The notes below the pieces were generated by a model. The model was given only the letters and a program-made list of their open reading frames with translations. It was not told where the DNA came from and did no database searches. Source: Streptomyces sp. C10-9-1 (lineage in GTDB: Bacteria; Actinomycetota; Actinomycetes; Streptomycetales; Streptomycetaceae). Taken from it: a stretch of 64,000 nt of DNA. Location of the stretch: NCBI RefSeq assembly GCF_024497955.1, contig NZ_JANHKP010000014.1, forward strand, positions 171,616 to 235,615, written 5' to 3'. This document shows, one piece after another, positions 18,299 through 27,247 of this stretch; the first letter of the stretch is position 1, and each line of letters starts with the position of its first letter. The position numbers and the translations under genes are program-made.

Positions 18299-19390
18299 TC
18301 ACTCGTTGGCCGCGCGGGGCCGGTCCTCGTCCGCGTACTGGTCGAAGAGCGGGGTGCGGCCCCGTTCCCGGGAGCGCCGCTGCTGGGGCGGCCGCCGCTC
18401 CGAGGGCGCCTCCTCCTGCGGCGGGGTGGGCTCCGCCGCCGAGGAGCGGGCCGAGCTCCAGGTCTCCGGGTCGTTCACGTCCACCCCGCCGGCCGCGCGG
18501 GGGGCGACGGGGGCCGTGACGTAGGTGGGAAGGGGCACGGGGACGGGGTCCCAGCTGTCACCGGCGGCCGAGGGGCCGCGCTGCCGCCGCTGCTGGTCGA
18601 CCCACTCCGCATGGTCGGTCTGCTCGACGAGCGCCCGGCGCCCGGCCTCCTGCGGCGAGACGGCGGACACGGGCTGAGGTTCGGCCGACTCGGCGGGCTC
18701 CTCGTCGGCGTCCGCCGCCCCGGGCTGGGGCTGCGGTCGGCGGCGCCCGCCCTCGCGCAGCTGCCGGGCGGCGGCCTCGGCCTGCCGCCGGTCCATGACG
18801 TAGGCGAACCTCCGGCGCTCCTGCTTGCGCAGGTGGGCGATGTACGTGGTCAGCAGAGCCGCGGGGGCGGCGGGGGCCCAGAGGAAGCCGATCCCGCCGA
18901 CGGCGGCGACGATCGCACCCGCGGTGAACGCCACGAAGAGGACGGAGGTGGTCCGTCTGCGGCGGGCGAGCACCTTGCCCCGGCGGGCCCGCTCGGCGGC
19001 GGCCCGCTCCGCTCCCGCCCTGCCTCCCTGGCGCTGCATCCGCGGCTGCCGCGGCCGGGCGGCGGGTGCGGGCGCACGTTCGGGCGCGCGTTCGGGCGCG
19101 GGGGCTTCGGTTCGGGGCGCGGCGAAGGCCCGGACGTCCACGGAACCCATCCGGTCCGTGGCCGCATCCGGGTCCACGTCGTACTCGGGCTGCTCGGCCG
19201 CGCGGCCCCGCTGGTCCTTGGCGTACCGCCGCTCCATTCCCGCCCGGCCCGAGAGCAGCCGGATGGCCGTGGAGAAGCGTTCCGTCGGACGAGCCTCGTT
19301 CAACTCGTCCTGCCTGCGGAGCCACATCGGCACCAAGTAGGCGGCCCAGGCCCCGACGATGACTGCGTAGATGAGGCCGCTGCTGCTCAC
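18299..19390 (-). CDS. sepX: Divisome membrane protein SepX/GlpR
   Basis: A 363-residue actinobacterial membrane protein. In Streptomyces SepX is required for cross-wall formation and normal sporulation septation. In corynebacteria the homologue GlpR is the membrane receptor of the gephyrin-like Glp. Visible parts are an N-terminal TM helix (SSGLIYAVIVGAWAAYLVP) followed by WLRRQDELNEARP, a long charged Pro/Arg-rich cytoplasmic stretch (about 65-140), two close TM helices (about 145-185), then HLRKQERRRFAYVMDRRQAE and a disordered C-terminal tail ending RTPLFDQYADEDRP. It lies downstream of rimJ-like, mogA, moaC and glp on the same strand, the conserved Glp/GlpR neighbourhood. The 136-bp gap to the rimJ-like gene is unusually AT-rich and may hold its own promoter. 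Confidence 0.88.
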   Translation of the reverse strand: MSSSGLIYAVIVGAWAAYLVPMWLRRQDELNEARPTERFSTAIRLLSGRAGMERRYAKDQRGRAAEQPEYDVDPDAATDRMGSVDVRAFAAPRTEAPAPERAPERAPAPAARPRQPRMQRQGGRAGAERAAAERARRGKVLARRRRTTSVLFVAFTAGAIVAAVGGIGFLWAPAAPAALLTTYIAHLRKQERRRFAYVMDRRQAEAAARQLREGGRRRPQPQPGAADADEEPAESAEPQPVSAVSPQEAGRRALVEQTDHAEWVDQQRRQRGPSAAGDSWDPVPVPLPTYVTAPVAPRAAGGVDVNDPETWSSARSSAAEPTPPQEEAPSERRPPQQRRSRERGRTPLFDQYADEDRPRAANE

Positions 19391-19526
19391 GCCTCACACC
19401 GTAGAGGGATACGCCCGGCGGCATCCGCCAATTGGGCCGGTGTGTCGCACGATCTGGCTGATATCACGGACTTTTTTTGTGATTACCGGGATCGCACACG
19501 GATACCCCGAGACCAATATCGAACAT

Positions 19527-20249
19527 TTATTTTATTTCCTGTGCCGTTCCGGGTCCCGTCCCCGGTGCGGAGCCCGTCCCCGGTGCCGGGCCCGGTTCCG
19601 GGCGGGAACCCGCGACCGGGCCTCCCTGCTCGGTCGGGGCCGCCGGGCGCGAGCGGTGCCACCGCCGCAGCAGCCCCTCGGGCACCTCGTCCGCCGTGAG
19701 CGCGTAGACGAGGTGGTCCCGCCAGGCCCCGTCGATATGGAGATAGCGCGGGCGCAGCCCCTCCTCACGGAAGCGGAGTTTCTCCACCACCCGGCGACTC
19801 GGGCCGTTCTCCGGGCGAATGCAGACCTCGATCCGGTGCAGCCCCACGGTACGGAAGCAGTGGTCGACGGCGAGCGCCACGGCGGTCGGCATCACACCGC
19901 GGCCCGCGACCTCGCGGTCGACCCAGTAGCCGACATGGCCCGAGCACATCGAGCCCCAGGTGATCCCGGCCACGGTCAGCTGCCCGACCAGCCGTCCCTG
20001 GTACTCGATCACGAAGGGCAGCATCCGCCCCGCATGGGCCTCGGAGCGAAGGTGGCGCACCATCTGGCGGTAGGTGGGCCGCTGGGCGACCGGCCCGCCC
20101 GGCGCCGGCGGCGGGATCGTGGCCTCCCAGGGTCTGAGCCAGTCGCGGTTGCGCCGGTTGACCTCACGCCAGGCCCGCTGGTCGCGGAGCTTTATGGGCC
20201 GCAGGACGACGTCGCCGTCCGCCAGCACCACCGGCCAGGTCGCGTTCAT
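19527..20249 (-). CDS. RimJ/RimL-like GNAT acetyltransferase
   Basis: A 240-residue acetyltransferase of the RimJ type, which modifies protein N-termini. Its hallmarks are DVVLRPIKLRDQRAWREVNR, IGYWV-like HVGYWVDREVAGRGVMPTAV (acetyl-CoA loop) and HRIEVCIRPENGPSRRVVEK, followed by LRFREEGLRPRYLHIDG. The last 35 residues are a low-complexity Gly-Pro tail. The start overlaps the mogA stop by four bases. The conserved position between molybdopterin genes and sepX suggests a link to that cluster, but the target protein is unknown. Confidence 0.88.
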   Translation of the reverse strand: MNATWPVVLADGDVVLRPIKLRDQRAWREVNRRNRDWLRPWEATIPPPAPGGPVAQRPTYRQMVRHLRSEAHAGRMLPFVIEYQGRLVGQLTVAGITWGSMCSGHVGYWVDREVAGRGVMPTAVALAVDHCFRTVGLHRIEVCIRPENGPSRRVVEKLRFREEGLRPRYLHIDGAWRDHLVYALTADEVPEGLLRRWHRSRPAAPTEQGGPVAGSRPEPGPAPGTGSAPGTGPGTAQEIK

Positions 20250-20788
20250 GACGCGGGGGACGGCTCTGGGGAGGCTGCGGGGCCCGGGTGGTCACCGCCG
20301 CGCAGCTGGTCGACCGCGTGCCGCAGCAGCGGTTCCAGCACGGCGAGCCCGTCGCGGACCCCTCCGGTGGACCCCGGGAGGTTCACGACGAGGGTGCGGC
20401 CCGCCACCCCGGCGACGCCTCGGGAGAGGGCCGCCGTGGGGACCTTGCCGCGGCCGTGGGCGCGGATGGCCTCGGCGATGCCCGGCACCTCGCGGTCGAG
20501 GAGCGCGCGGGTGGCCTCGGGGGTGCGGTCGGTGGGTGAGATCCCGGTACCGCCGGTGGTCACGACCACGTCGTACGCGGCCCGGACTCCCTCCCGCAGG
20601 GCCTCCTCGACGGGCGCGCCGTCGGGCACCACCCGGGGGCCGTCGACCGTGAAGCCGAGGGCCGTCAGCGCCTCGGCGATCACCGGTCCGCCGCGGTCCG
20701 CGTAGACGCCCGCCGCGGCGCGGTTGGACGCCGTGACGACGAGGGCGCGGTAGGGGGCCGCGGAGCCGGCATGTTCCCCGGCGGTCAT
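20246..20788 (-). CDS. mogA: Molybdopterin adenylyltransferase-like protein MogA/MoaB
   Basis: A 180-residue enzyme of the MoaB/Mog family that adenylylates molybdopterin before metal insertion. The MPT-binding motif VVTTGGTGISPTDRTPEA is intact, with NLPGSTGGVRDGL in the C-terminal part. It overlaps moaC (20785) and the rimJ-like gene (20249) by four bases each, so it is translationally coupled on both sides. Confidence 0.93.
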   Translation of the reverse strand: MTAGEHAGSAAPYRALVVTASNRAAAGVYADRGGPVIAEALTALGFTVDGPRVVPDGAPVEEALREGVRAAYDVVVTTGGTGISPTDRTPEATRALLDREVPGIAEAIRAHGRGKVPTAALSRGVAGVAGRTLVVNLPGSTGGVRDGLAVLEPLLRHAVDQLRGGDHPGPAASPEPSPAS

Positions 20789-21276
20789 GAGCCCGCCTGC
20801 TCTCGATGCCAGTCGCCGGACTTGCCGCCGGTCTTCTCCTCCACCCGGACGTCCGTGATGACGGCGGCCTTGTCGACGGCCTTGACCATGTCGACGACGG
20901 TGAGAGCGGCCACCGACACCGCTGTCAGGGCCTCCATCTCGACCCCGGTGCGGTCGGTGGTCTTCACCGTGGCCGCGATCTCGACGGCGTCGTCGGCGAC
21001 GGAGAGGTCCAGCTTCACCCCCGAAACGGCGAGCGGGTGGCAGAGCGGGACCAGGTCGGGCGTCCGCTTGGCGCCCATGATCCCGGCGATGCGCGCCGTG
21101 GCCAGGGCGTCGCCCTTCGGCACGCCCTCACCACGCAGCAACTCCACGACCCGCGGTGACACCAGGACGCGGCCGGTGGCCCGCGCGGTGCGGGCCGTGG
21201 CGTCCTTCTGGGAGACGTCGACCATGCGGGCCGCTCCCGCCTCGTCGATGTGCGTCAGCCTGCTCTGCGTACTCAT
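20785..21276 (-). CDS. moaC: Cyclic pyranopterin monophosphate synthase MoaC
   Basis: A 163-residue enzyme of molybdenum cofactor biosynthesis that forms cyclic pyranopterin monophosphate. The family signatures MVDVSQKDATARTARA, GDALATARIAGIMGAKRT and LVPLCHPL are all present, with the catalytic Lys in GIMGAK and the Lys of the MEALTAVSVAALTVVDMVKA region. The 74-bp gap to the glp-like gene upstream is compatible with one transcript. Confidence 0.95.
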   Translation of the reverse strand: MSTQSRLTHIDEAGAARMVDVSQKDATARTARATGRVLVSPRVVELLRGEGVPKGDALATARIAGIMGAKRTPDLVPLCHPLAVSGVKLDLSVADDAVEIAATVKTTDRTGVEMEALTAVSVAALTVVDMVKAVDKAAVITDVRVEEKTGGKSGDWHREQAGS

Positions 21277-21350
21277 GTGCGCTGTGTGCTCCCGGTAGGG
21301 ACCCGTACGGGCCGTGTGTGGGCAGACACGCTACCGCCACCGCGGGCCCC

Positions 21351-22652
21351 TCACCCCAGGAGGACCACGTCGACCCCGGCTCCGGGCTCCACGGACGTCG
21401 TCCTCTCGGGGACCACGATGAGGCAGTCGGCGTGCGCGAGCGCGGCAACGAGGTGGGATCCGGCACCGCCGACCGGTGCCACGCGCCCCGCCTCGGCGTC
21501 GTAGCGACCGCGCAGGAACTGGCGCTTGCCGTCCGGCGAGGTGAGCGGCCCCTCCGCGTCCAGCAGAGCGCGGACCGTCGGGCGGTGCACGTCGTCGAGC
21601 CCCATCAGCGTGCGGATCGCGGGCCGGACGAACAACTCGAACGAGACGTAGCTGGAGACCGGGTTGCCCGGCAGGGCGAGCAGCGGCGTGTGCTCCGGAC
21701 CGATGGAACCGAAGCCCTGGGGCTTGCCCGGCTGCATGGCGAGCCTGCGGAAGTCGACACCGCTGCCGGGCACGTCCTCGTCCCCGGTGGGGGCGAGCGC
21801 CTCCTTGACCACGTCGTAGGCGCCCACACTGACACCTCCCGTGGTGACCAGGAGGTCGGCGCGGAGCAGCTGGTCCTCGATGGCGGCGCGGAGCAGCTCC
21901 GGATCGTCGGTGACCGCCCCCACCCGGTAGGCGATGGCACCGGCGTCCCGGGCGGCGGCGGCGAGCGCGAAGCTGTTGGAGTCGTAGATCCTTCCCGTGG
22001 TCAGCTCCTCGCCGGGCTGGGCCAGTTCACTTCCGGTGGAGAGGACGACGACCCGGGGACGGGGGCGCACCCGGACGGTGCCCCGGCCGATCGCCGCGAG
22101 CAGCCCGATCTGGGGCGGGCCGAGGACGGTACCGGCCGCGAGCGCGAGGTCGCCCGCCTGCACGTCGCTGCCGCGGGCGCGCACATGGGCGTGCTCCTCG
22201 ACCGGCCGGTACACCCGGACCTCGCCCGCGGCACCCTCGGGGGCCTGCCCGGCGGGGAGCATCGACGTCGCGGCCCCGCCGCCGGTGCCGCCGTCGGTCC
22301 ACTCGACGGGGACGACCGCCTGCGCCCCGGGCGGAAGCGGCGCACCGGTCATGATCCGGGCGGCCTGGCCCGGACCGACCGTCGGCAGCCCCTCGCTCCC
22401 GGCCGCGATGTCGCCGATCACGGCCAGGACCGCCGGGGAGTCCTCGCCGGCCCCCGCGAGGTCGGCGACGCGGACGGCGTAGCCGTCCATGGAGCTGTTG
22501 TCGAAGGGCGGCAGGGCGACGGGGACGGTGACGTCGTCGACCAGGACGCAGCCCTGGGCCTCGGGAAGCTGCAGCTCGATCGGGTCCAGCGGCCGGACAG
22601 AGGCGAGGATGTCCTCCAGGTGGTCGTCGACCGACCAGATCGTGCTGCTCAC
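21351..22652 (-). CDS. glp: Gephyrin-like molybdotransferase Glp (MoeA family)
   Basis: A 433-residue MoeA/gephyrin E-domain protein. It has the N-terminal MoeA motif FDNSSMDGYAVR, then PLPPGAQAVVPVEWTD, a STGSELAQPGEEL segment, and the MPT-binding TTGGVSVGAYDVVKEAL, followed by LPGNPVSSYVSFELFVRP and the C-terminal beta-barrel domain IV. MoeA inserts molybdate into molybdopterin. The actinobacterial Glp form also joins the divisome through FtsZ and the GlpR/SepX receptor, and sepX is four genes downstream here. The cell-division role is inferred from this conserved context. Confidence 0.9.
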   Translation of the reverse strand: MSSTIWSVDDHLEDILASVRPLDPIELQLPEAQGCVLVDDVTVPVALPPFDNSSMDGYAVRVADLAGAGEDSPAVLAVIGDIAAGSEGLPTVGPGQAARIMTGAPLPPGAQAVVPVEWTDGGTGGGAATSMLPAGQAPEGAAGEVRVYRPVEEHAHVRARGSDVQAGDLALAAGTVLGPPQIGLLAAIGRGTVRVRPRPRVVVLSTGSELAQPGEELTTGRIYDSNSFALAAAARDAGAIAYRVGAVTDDPELLRAAIEDQLLRADLLVTTGGVSVGAYDVVKEALAPTGDEDVPGSGVDFRRLAMQPGKPQGFGSIGPEHTPLLALPGNPVSSYVSFELFVRPAIRTLMGLDDVHRPTVRALLDAEGPLTSPDGKRQFLRGRYDAEAGRVAPVGGAGSHLVAALAHADCLIVVPERTTSVEPGAGVDVVLLG

Positions 22653-22657
22653 GGTGT

Positions 22658-23572
22658 CTACATCTCCTCGGTCACGAATCGGCGGAGCCAGGCGCGGAAC
22701 TCCGGGCCAAGATCCTCACGCTCGCACGCGAGTCTGACAATGGCACGCAGGTAGTCGCCCCGGTCGCCGGTGTCGTAGCGGCGGCCCTTGAAGACGACGC
22801 CGTGGACCGGCCCCACCGAAGACCCGCCCGCGAGGTGGGCGTCGGCGAGCTTCTGGATGGCGTCGGTCAGCTGGATCTCGCCACCGCGCCCGGGCTCGGT
22901 CTCCCTCAGTATCCCGAAGATCGCCGGGTCGAGGACGTAGCGGCCGATGATGGCCAGATTGCTGGGCGCCTCCCCGGCCTCGGGCTTCTCCACGAGGTCG
23001 GTCACCTGGACGACGTCGCTGTCCCCGGTGGGCTTCACCGCGGCGCAGCCGTACTGGTGGATCTGCGCGGGGTCGACCTCCATCAGGGCGATCACGCTGC
23101 CGCCCTCCCGCTGCTGGACCTCGACCATACGGGCCAGCAGCGGGTCACGGGGGTCGATCAGGTCGTCGCCGAGGAGGACGGCGAAGGGCTGGTCGCCGAC
23201 GTGGGGGGCGGCGCAGAGCACCGCGTGCCCCAGGCCCCTCGGGTCCCCCTGGCGGACGTAGTGCATGGTGGCGAGGTCGCTGGACTCCTGGACCCGGGCG
23301 AGCCGGCCGGCGTCGCCCTTGCGCGACAGGGCCTCCTCCAGCTCGTAGTTGCGGTCGAAGTGGTCCTCCAGGGGGCGCTTGTTGCGCCCGGTGATCATCA
23401 GGACGTCGGAGAGCCCCGCGGAGACGGCCTCCTCCACCACGTATTGGATGGCGGGCTTGTCGACCACAGGCAGCATCTCCTTCGGGGTGGCCTTGGTGGC
23501 CGGAAGGAACCGGGTGCCGAGACCGGCGGCGGGGATGACAGCCTTGCTGATCCTGGGGTGCGACTGAGTCAT
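22658..23572 (-). CDS. galU: UTP-glucose-1-phosphate uridylyltransferase GalU
   Basis: A 304-residue nucleotidyltransferase that makes UDP-glucose. The start MTQSHPRISKAVIPAAG precedes the signature AAGLGTRFLPATKATPKEML, with DDLIDP, VEKPEAGEAPSNLAIIGRY and GGEIQLTDAI further on. An earlier in-frame start would add an unlikely hydrophobic stretch, so ATG 23572 is chosen. The stop lies five bases ahead of glp, so galU leads the glp-moaC-mogA-rimJ operon. It is divergent from the 5-FTHF cyclo-ligase gene. Confidence 0.95.
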   Translation of the reverse strand: MTQSHPRISKAVIPAAGLGTRFLPATKATPKEMLPVVDKPAIQYVVEEAVSAGLSDVLMITGRNKRPLEDHFDRNYELEEALSRKGDAGRLARVQESSDLATMHYVRQGDPRGLGHAVLCAAPHVGDQPFAVLLGDDLIDPRDPLLARMVEVQQREGGSVIALMEVDPAQIHQYGCAAVKPTGDSDVVQVTDLVEKPEAGEAPSNLAIIGRYVLDPAIFGILRETEPGRGGEIQLTDAIQKLADAHLAGGSSVGPVHGVVFKGRRYDTGDRGDYLRAIVRLACEREDLGPEFRAWLRRFVTEEM

Positions 23573-23678
23573 GCGGAGCACCTTAGCGACTGAGTATGGG
23601 GGGAAGATGATGCTCCGGTTAACTTCCTCCTTATAACAGTGCATACGAGAGGTTCACCGTCGGCGAATGAGGAACGAC

Positions 23679-24284
23679 ATGTCCGAGAAGGGCGCTCTGC
23701 GCCGCGAACTGCTCGCCGCCCGGCGCCTGCTGCCGCCGGAGGAGGCCCGGAGCGCCGCGGCCGTCCTCGCCCGGCAGGCCCTGCTCCTGCCGGAGGTGGC
23801 GGAGGCGGACACCGTGGCCGCCTATGTCTCGGTGGGGAGCGAGCCCGGCACCCGGGCCCTGCTCGACGTGCTGCGCGCGCGGGGTACGCGGGTGCTGCTG
23901 CCGGTGCTGCTGCCGGACAACGACCTGGACTGGGCGCCCTACCGGGGGGCGGAGCACCTGGCCTCGGCCGGACGGGGGCTGCTGGAGCCCCAGGGCACCC
24001 GGCTCGGTCCGGACGCCGTGCTGGAGGCCGGGACGGTACTGCTGCCGGGGCTGGCGGTGGACGGCCGGGGCATGCGGCTGGGGCGCGGGGGCGGCTCCTA
24101 CGACCGGGTGCTGTCCCGGCTCTCCGCGGCGGGGGCCGACCCGGCACTCGTGGTGCTCCTCTACACGGACGAGGTGGTCGATCAGGTCCCGGTGGAACCC
24201 CACGACCGCCCCGTCCATGCGGTGGTCACTCCTGCCGGCGTGCGGCGCTTCACCCGGCCGCGCCGCCCGGCGGACGCAGGGTGA
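23679..24284 (+). CDS. 5-formyltetrahydrofolate cyclo-ligase
   Basis: A 201-residue ATP-dependent enzyme that converts 5-formyl-THF to 5,10-methenyl-THF. The family signature LGRGGGSYDRVL is at about residues 142-153, after LLPGLAVDGRGMR. I take ATG 23679 because GAGGAA lies six bases upstream. An ATG at 23667 would add four residues. The last 35 bases overlap the converging penicillin acylase gene. Confidence 0.93.
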   Translation: MSEKGALRRELLAARRLLPPEEARSAAAVLARQALLLPEVAEADTVAAYVSVGSEPGTRALLDVLRARGTRVLLPVLLPDNDLDWAPYRGAEHLASAGRGLLEPQGTRLGPDAVLEAGTVLLPGLAVDGRGMRLGRGGGSYDRVLSRLSAAGADPALVVLLYTDEVVDQVPVEPHDRPVHAVVTPAGVRRFTRPRRPADAG

Positions 24285-27030
24285 GGGTGTCGGCCGTGGC
24301 GGTGTCCACCGCCTCTCCGGTGTAGACCCAGTCCAGCAGCTCGCCCTTGGCCCACTTGTCGGTCTGGTCGGTGTAGTGACTGTGGTAGGCGTGGCCCGAT
24401 GCCCCGGTGAGGTTGATCCACCGGGACTTGTCCCAGTCGCCGACGTTGAGCACCATCCGCATGGACGGCACCCAGACCACGTCGTAGCCGCCCGCCGCGT
24501 TCCAGCCCGTGGCGTTGACGGCCGCCTCGCCGCCGCCGAGGTTCCACGGGCCGCGGTTCAGCATGGACCGGAGGAATCCGGGGCCCTGGGTACCGAGGGT
24601 CTGGTTGCGCAGGGTCAGCTGGTGGAGTCGGCCCCAGCTCCAGGTCGAGGCGTCCTTGCCCATCTCGGCCGTGAGCTCCCAGCGCGCGTCCTCCATCGCG
24701 CGGGCGAGCAGTTCGTCCCGGGTGTCGGTCGGCTCGTCCGTCCGCGTACCGGGGCTGCGCCACCAGGCGTTGTCCTCGTCCTTGAGCAGCCGGCGGACCA
24801 CCTCGTACCACCGGTCGCCCCCGTCGGGCTGTGCGGAGTCGGCGTCCCGCTGGCCGCATTCACGCACCCGCTCCACGAGGTCGTCGTCCGGTGCGGTGCT
24901 GTCCGCGGGCAGCACGCTCAGGCACTCGCCCTCGATCCGCAGCTCCTTGGGGAGCTTGTTGCCGAAGGCCAGCTTGAGGACGTTGCGCCACACGCCGTTG
25001 AAGTAGGCGGCGGCCGCCGAGTCCGGTTCCTGGGTGTAGTCCCAGCCCTCCAGCAGCTTCTGCGCCTCACGGACATAGGCGTCGGAGACGTCGATCTTGA
25101 GCAGGTAGGGGGTCAGCAGCTTGGCTATCTCGCTGCTGTTGTCCATCTGCATGGTGCGCATGTCCTCGGTGGAGATCTTGCCCCCGCCCCGGATCTTGGA
25201 CTCGATCAGATCGTTGATGCGCTGGCTCCGGGCACCGTAGCCGTAGTCCTCGGTGATGAGGTACGGGTACGTCTCGGCGTCGATCACGGACTGGTTGGCC
25301 GTGACGATGTAGCCGCGGGCCGGGTCGTACTCGTAGGGAAGTTCGTCGAAGTCGATGTAGCCGTCCCACTTGTACCGCGGGTCCCAGCCCGGGGCGGGGG
25401 TGCGGCCGTCGCCCTCGGCGCGGATCGGGATCCGCCCGGGCGCCTGGTAGCCGATGTGGCCCTTGGTGTCCGCGTAGATCATGTTCTGGGACGGGACCTC
25501 GAAGTCCTTGGCCGCCGCGCGGAAGCCGGCGAAGTCCTTGGCCCGGTTGAGCGTGAAGACGGCGTCCATGCTCCTGCCCGGCTGGAGCGCGGTCCACTGC
25601 AGGGCGACCGCGTAGCCGGAGCCCCGGTCGGGGGCCGCGTTGGAGACGGGCGCGCGGTCGCCCACCCTCGCCAGTTCCTTGCTGCGGTCGGAGACGAGCG
25701 GGCCGTGCTCGGTGGACCGGACGGTGATGGTCTTGTCCGCCCCCCCGGCGACCTTGATGACCTCCTCGCGGACGGTCAGCGCCTTCTCCTTGCCGCCCAC
25801 CAGGTAGCTGTCACCGTCGAGCTTCTCCAGGTAGAGGTCGGTGACGTCCGCCCCGAGGTTGGTGAAGCCCCAGGCGATGTCCTGGTTGTGGCCGATGACG
25901 ACACCGGGCATGCCGGAGAAGCTGTAGCCGGCCACGTCGAAGGTGCACTCCGAGGAGAGCTCGCGGCAGTGGAGGCCCGTCTGGTACCAGAGCGACGGAA
26001 GCTGCGGCGCGAGGTGCGGGTCGTTGGCCAGCAGGGGCTTCCCGGTGGTCGTGTACTTGCCGCTCACGACCCAGGAGTTGGATCCGATGCCACTGCCGTT
26101 GGGGCCGAGGAGCGCCGGGATGTCGTCGAGGGTGTCCGCCAGGGCCCCGAGCTGCGTGGTGAACCCCGCCGCCGCTCCCGCAGGGGTGCCGGTGCCGGGA
26201 GCACCGTCGGCCCCGCCGGAGCCGCTGCCGCTTCCCGCACCGCCGGCCGAGGGCTCGGCCTCCGGGTCGTAGGCGCCGGTCGCCGGGTCGATCCCGCCCT
26301 CCTGGACGATCGGCTTGTTCCGGTCGTACGGGTAGTCCGGGTACAGGTCGCGGATCTGGTCGGCGCCGAGGCGGCTCGTGAGCAGCGAACGGTCGATCTC
26401 GTCCTGCATGTTGCCGCGCAGGTCCCAGGCCATCGCCTTCAGCCAGGCGACCGAGTCCACCGGTGTCCACGGCTCCGGCGTGTAGTCGTTCGCGAAGGAC
26501 AGCGCGGCGTACTCCACGGACAGCTCGTCGGCGGAGCGCCCCTCGACATAGGCGTTGACGCCGTCGGCGTAGGCCTGGAGGTACTTCTTCGTCTCGGGCG
26601 AGAGCCGGGTGTCGTACTCCTCCTGGGCGACGTTGCGCCAGCCCAGGGTCCGCAGGAAGGCATCGGTCTCGATCTGCGCCGAGCCGAACATCTCGGACAG
26701 CCGGCCCGCGGTCAGGTGGCGCCGGACGTCCATCTCCCAGAAGCGGTCCTGGGCCTGGACGAACCCTTGGGCGCGGAACAGGTCCTCGTCGCTGTCGGCG
26801 TAGATCTGCGGGATGCCGTAGGCGTCCCTCTTCACCTCCACCGTGCCGTCGAGGCCCTCGACCTCCAGCGAACCGGTGGTCTGGGGGAAGGAGGCGCGGA
26901 CCGTGCCGACGCTCCAGTAGGCGCCGTACCCGACACCCGCGACGAGCGCCAGCACCAGGACGAGCACGAGCAGTCGGGCACGTCGCCCCTTCTTCTTCTT
27001 GGGGGAAGAGGCTGTTGTGTTGGCGGGCAT
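24250..27030 (-). CDS. Penicillin acylase family protein (membrane-anchored Ntn hydrolase)
   Basis: A 926-residue N-terminal-nucleophile amidase precursor, whose relatives cleave N-acyl side chains of beta-lactams or acyl-homoserine lactones. It begins with a basic region (PKKKKGRRAR) and one TM helix (LLVLVLVLALVAGVGYGAYW), so it is exported and probably anchored. The alpha domain contains QAQDRFWEMDVRRH. The maturation site GIGSNSWVVSG places the nucleophile at Ser317, the first residue of the beta chain, after a Gly/Ser/Pro-rich spacer at about 275-310. ATG 27030 has AAGGAC upstream. The natural substrate is unknown. Confidence 0.93.
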   Translation of the reverse strand: MPANTTASSPKKKKGRRARLLVLVLVLALVAGVGYGAYWSVGTVRASFPQTTGSLEVEGLDGTVEVKRDAYGIPQIYADSDEDLFRAQGFVQAQDRFWEMDVRRHLTAGRLSEMFGSAQIETDAFLRTLGWRNVAQEEYDTRLSPETKKYLQAYADGVNAYVEGRSADELSVEYAALSFANDYTPEPWTPVDSVAWLKAMAWDLRGNMQDEIDRSLLTSRLGADQIRDLYPDYPYDRNKPIVQEGGIDPATGAYDPEAEPSAGGAGSGSGSGGADGAPGTGTPAGAAAGFTTQLGALADTLDDIPALLGPNGSGIGSNSWVVSGKYTTTGKPLLANDPHLAPQLPSLWYQTGLHCRELSSECTFDVAGYSFSGMPGVVIGHNQDIAWGFTNLGADVTDLYLEKLDGDSYLVGGKEKALTVREEVIKVAGGADKTITVRSTEHGPLVSDRSKELARVGDRAPVSNAAPDRGSGYAVALQWTALQPGRSMDAVFTLNRAKDFAGFRAAAKDFEVPSQNMIYADTKGHIGYQAPGRIPIRAEGDGRTPAPGWDPRYKWDGYIDFDELPYEYDPARGYIVTANQSVIDAETYPYLITEDYGYGARSQRINDLIESKIRGGGKISTEDMRTMQMDNSSEIAKLLTPYLLKIDVSDAYVREAQKLLEGWDYTQEPDSAAAAYFNGVWRNVLKLAFGNKLPKELRIEGECLSVLPADSTAPDDDLVERVRECGQRDADSAQPDGGDRWYEVVRRLLKDEDNAWWRSPGTRTDEPTDTRDELLARAMEDARWELTAEMGKDASTWSWGRLHQLTLRNQTLGTQGPGFLRSMLNRGPWNLGGGEAAVNATGWNAAGGYDVVWVPSMRMVLNVGDWDKSRWINLTGASGHAYHSHYTDQTDKWAKGELLDWVYTGEAVDTATADTLTLRPPGGAAG

Positions 27031-27247
27031 CGCTGTCCTTCGAGGGGCAGGGTGGTCCTGGCAGTGCTGAGGCAACTCTAGGCGCAGCACCCGGCCGGCC
27101 CGGACGCGGTATCCACACGGCACCGTTCGTCCCCTGATGATCGGATCGTCTTACTGTCAAGAAAGCGTTAAAGATTAGGTAAGGTAACGAAGTGCGCCCG
27201 GCGGTACCACCGCCCCCTGCACCGGGCGCGAGGGGAAGGATCGGCCG

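Noticed and set aside
27172..27190. TTAGGTAAGG sequence resembling half of an iron (DmdR/IdeR) box
   Set aside because: Only one half fits; the second half lacks the inverted repeat, and no iron-related gene is adjacent.
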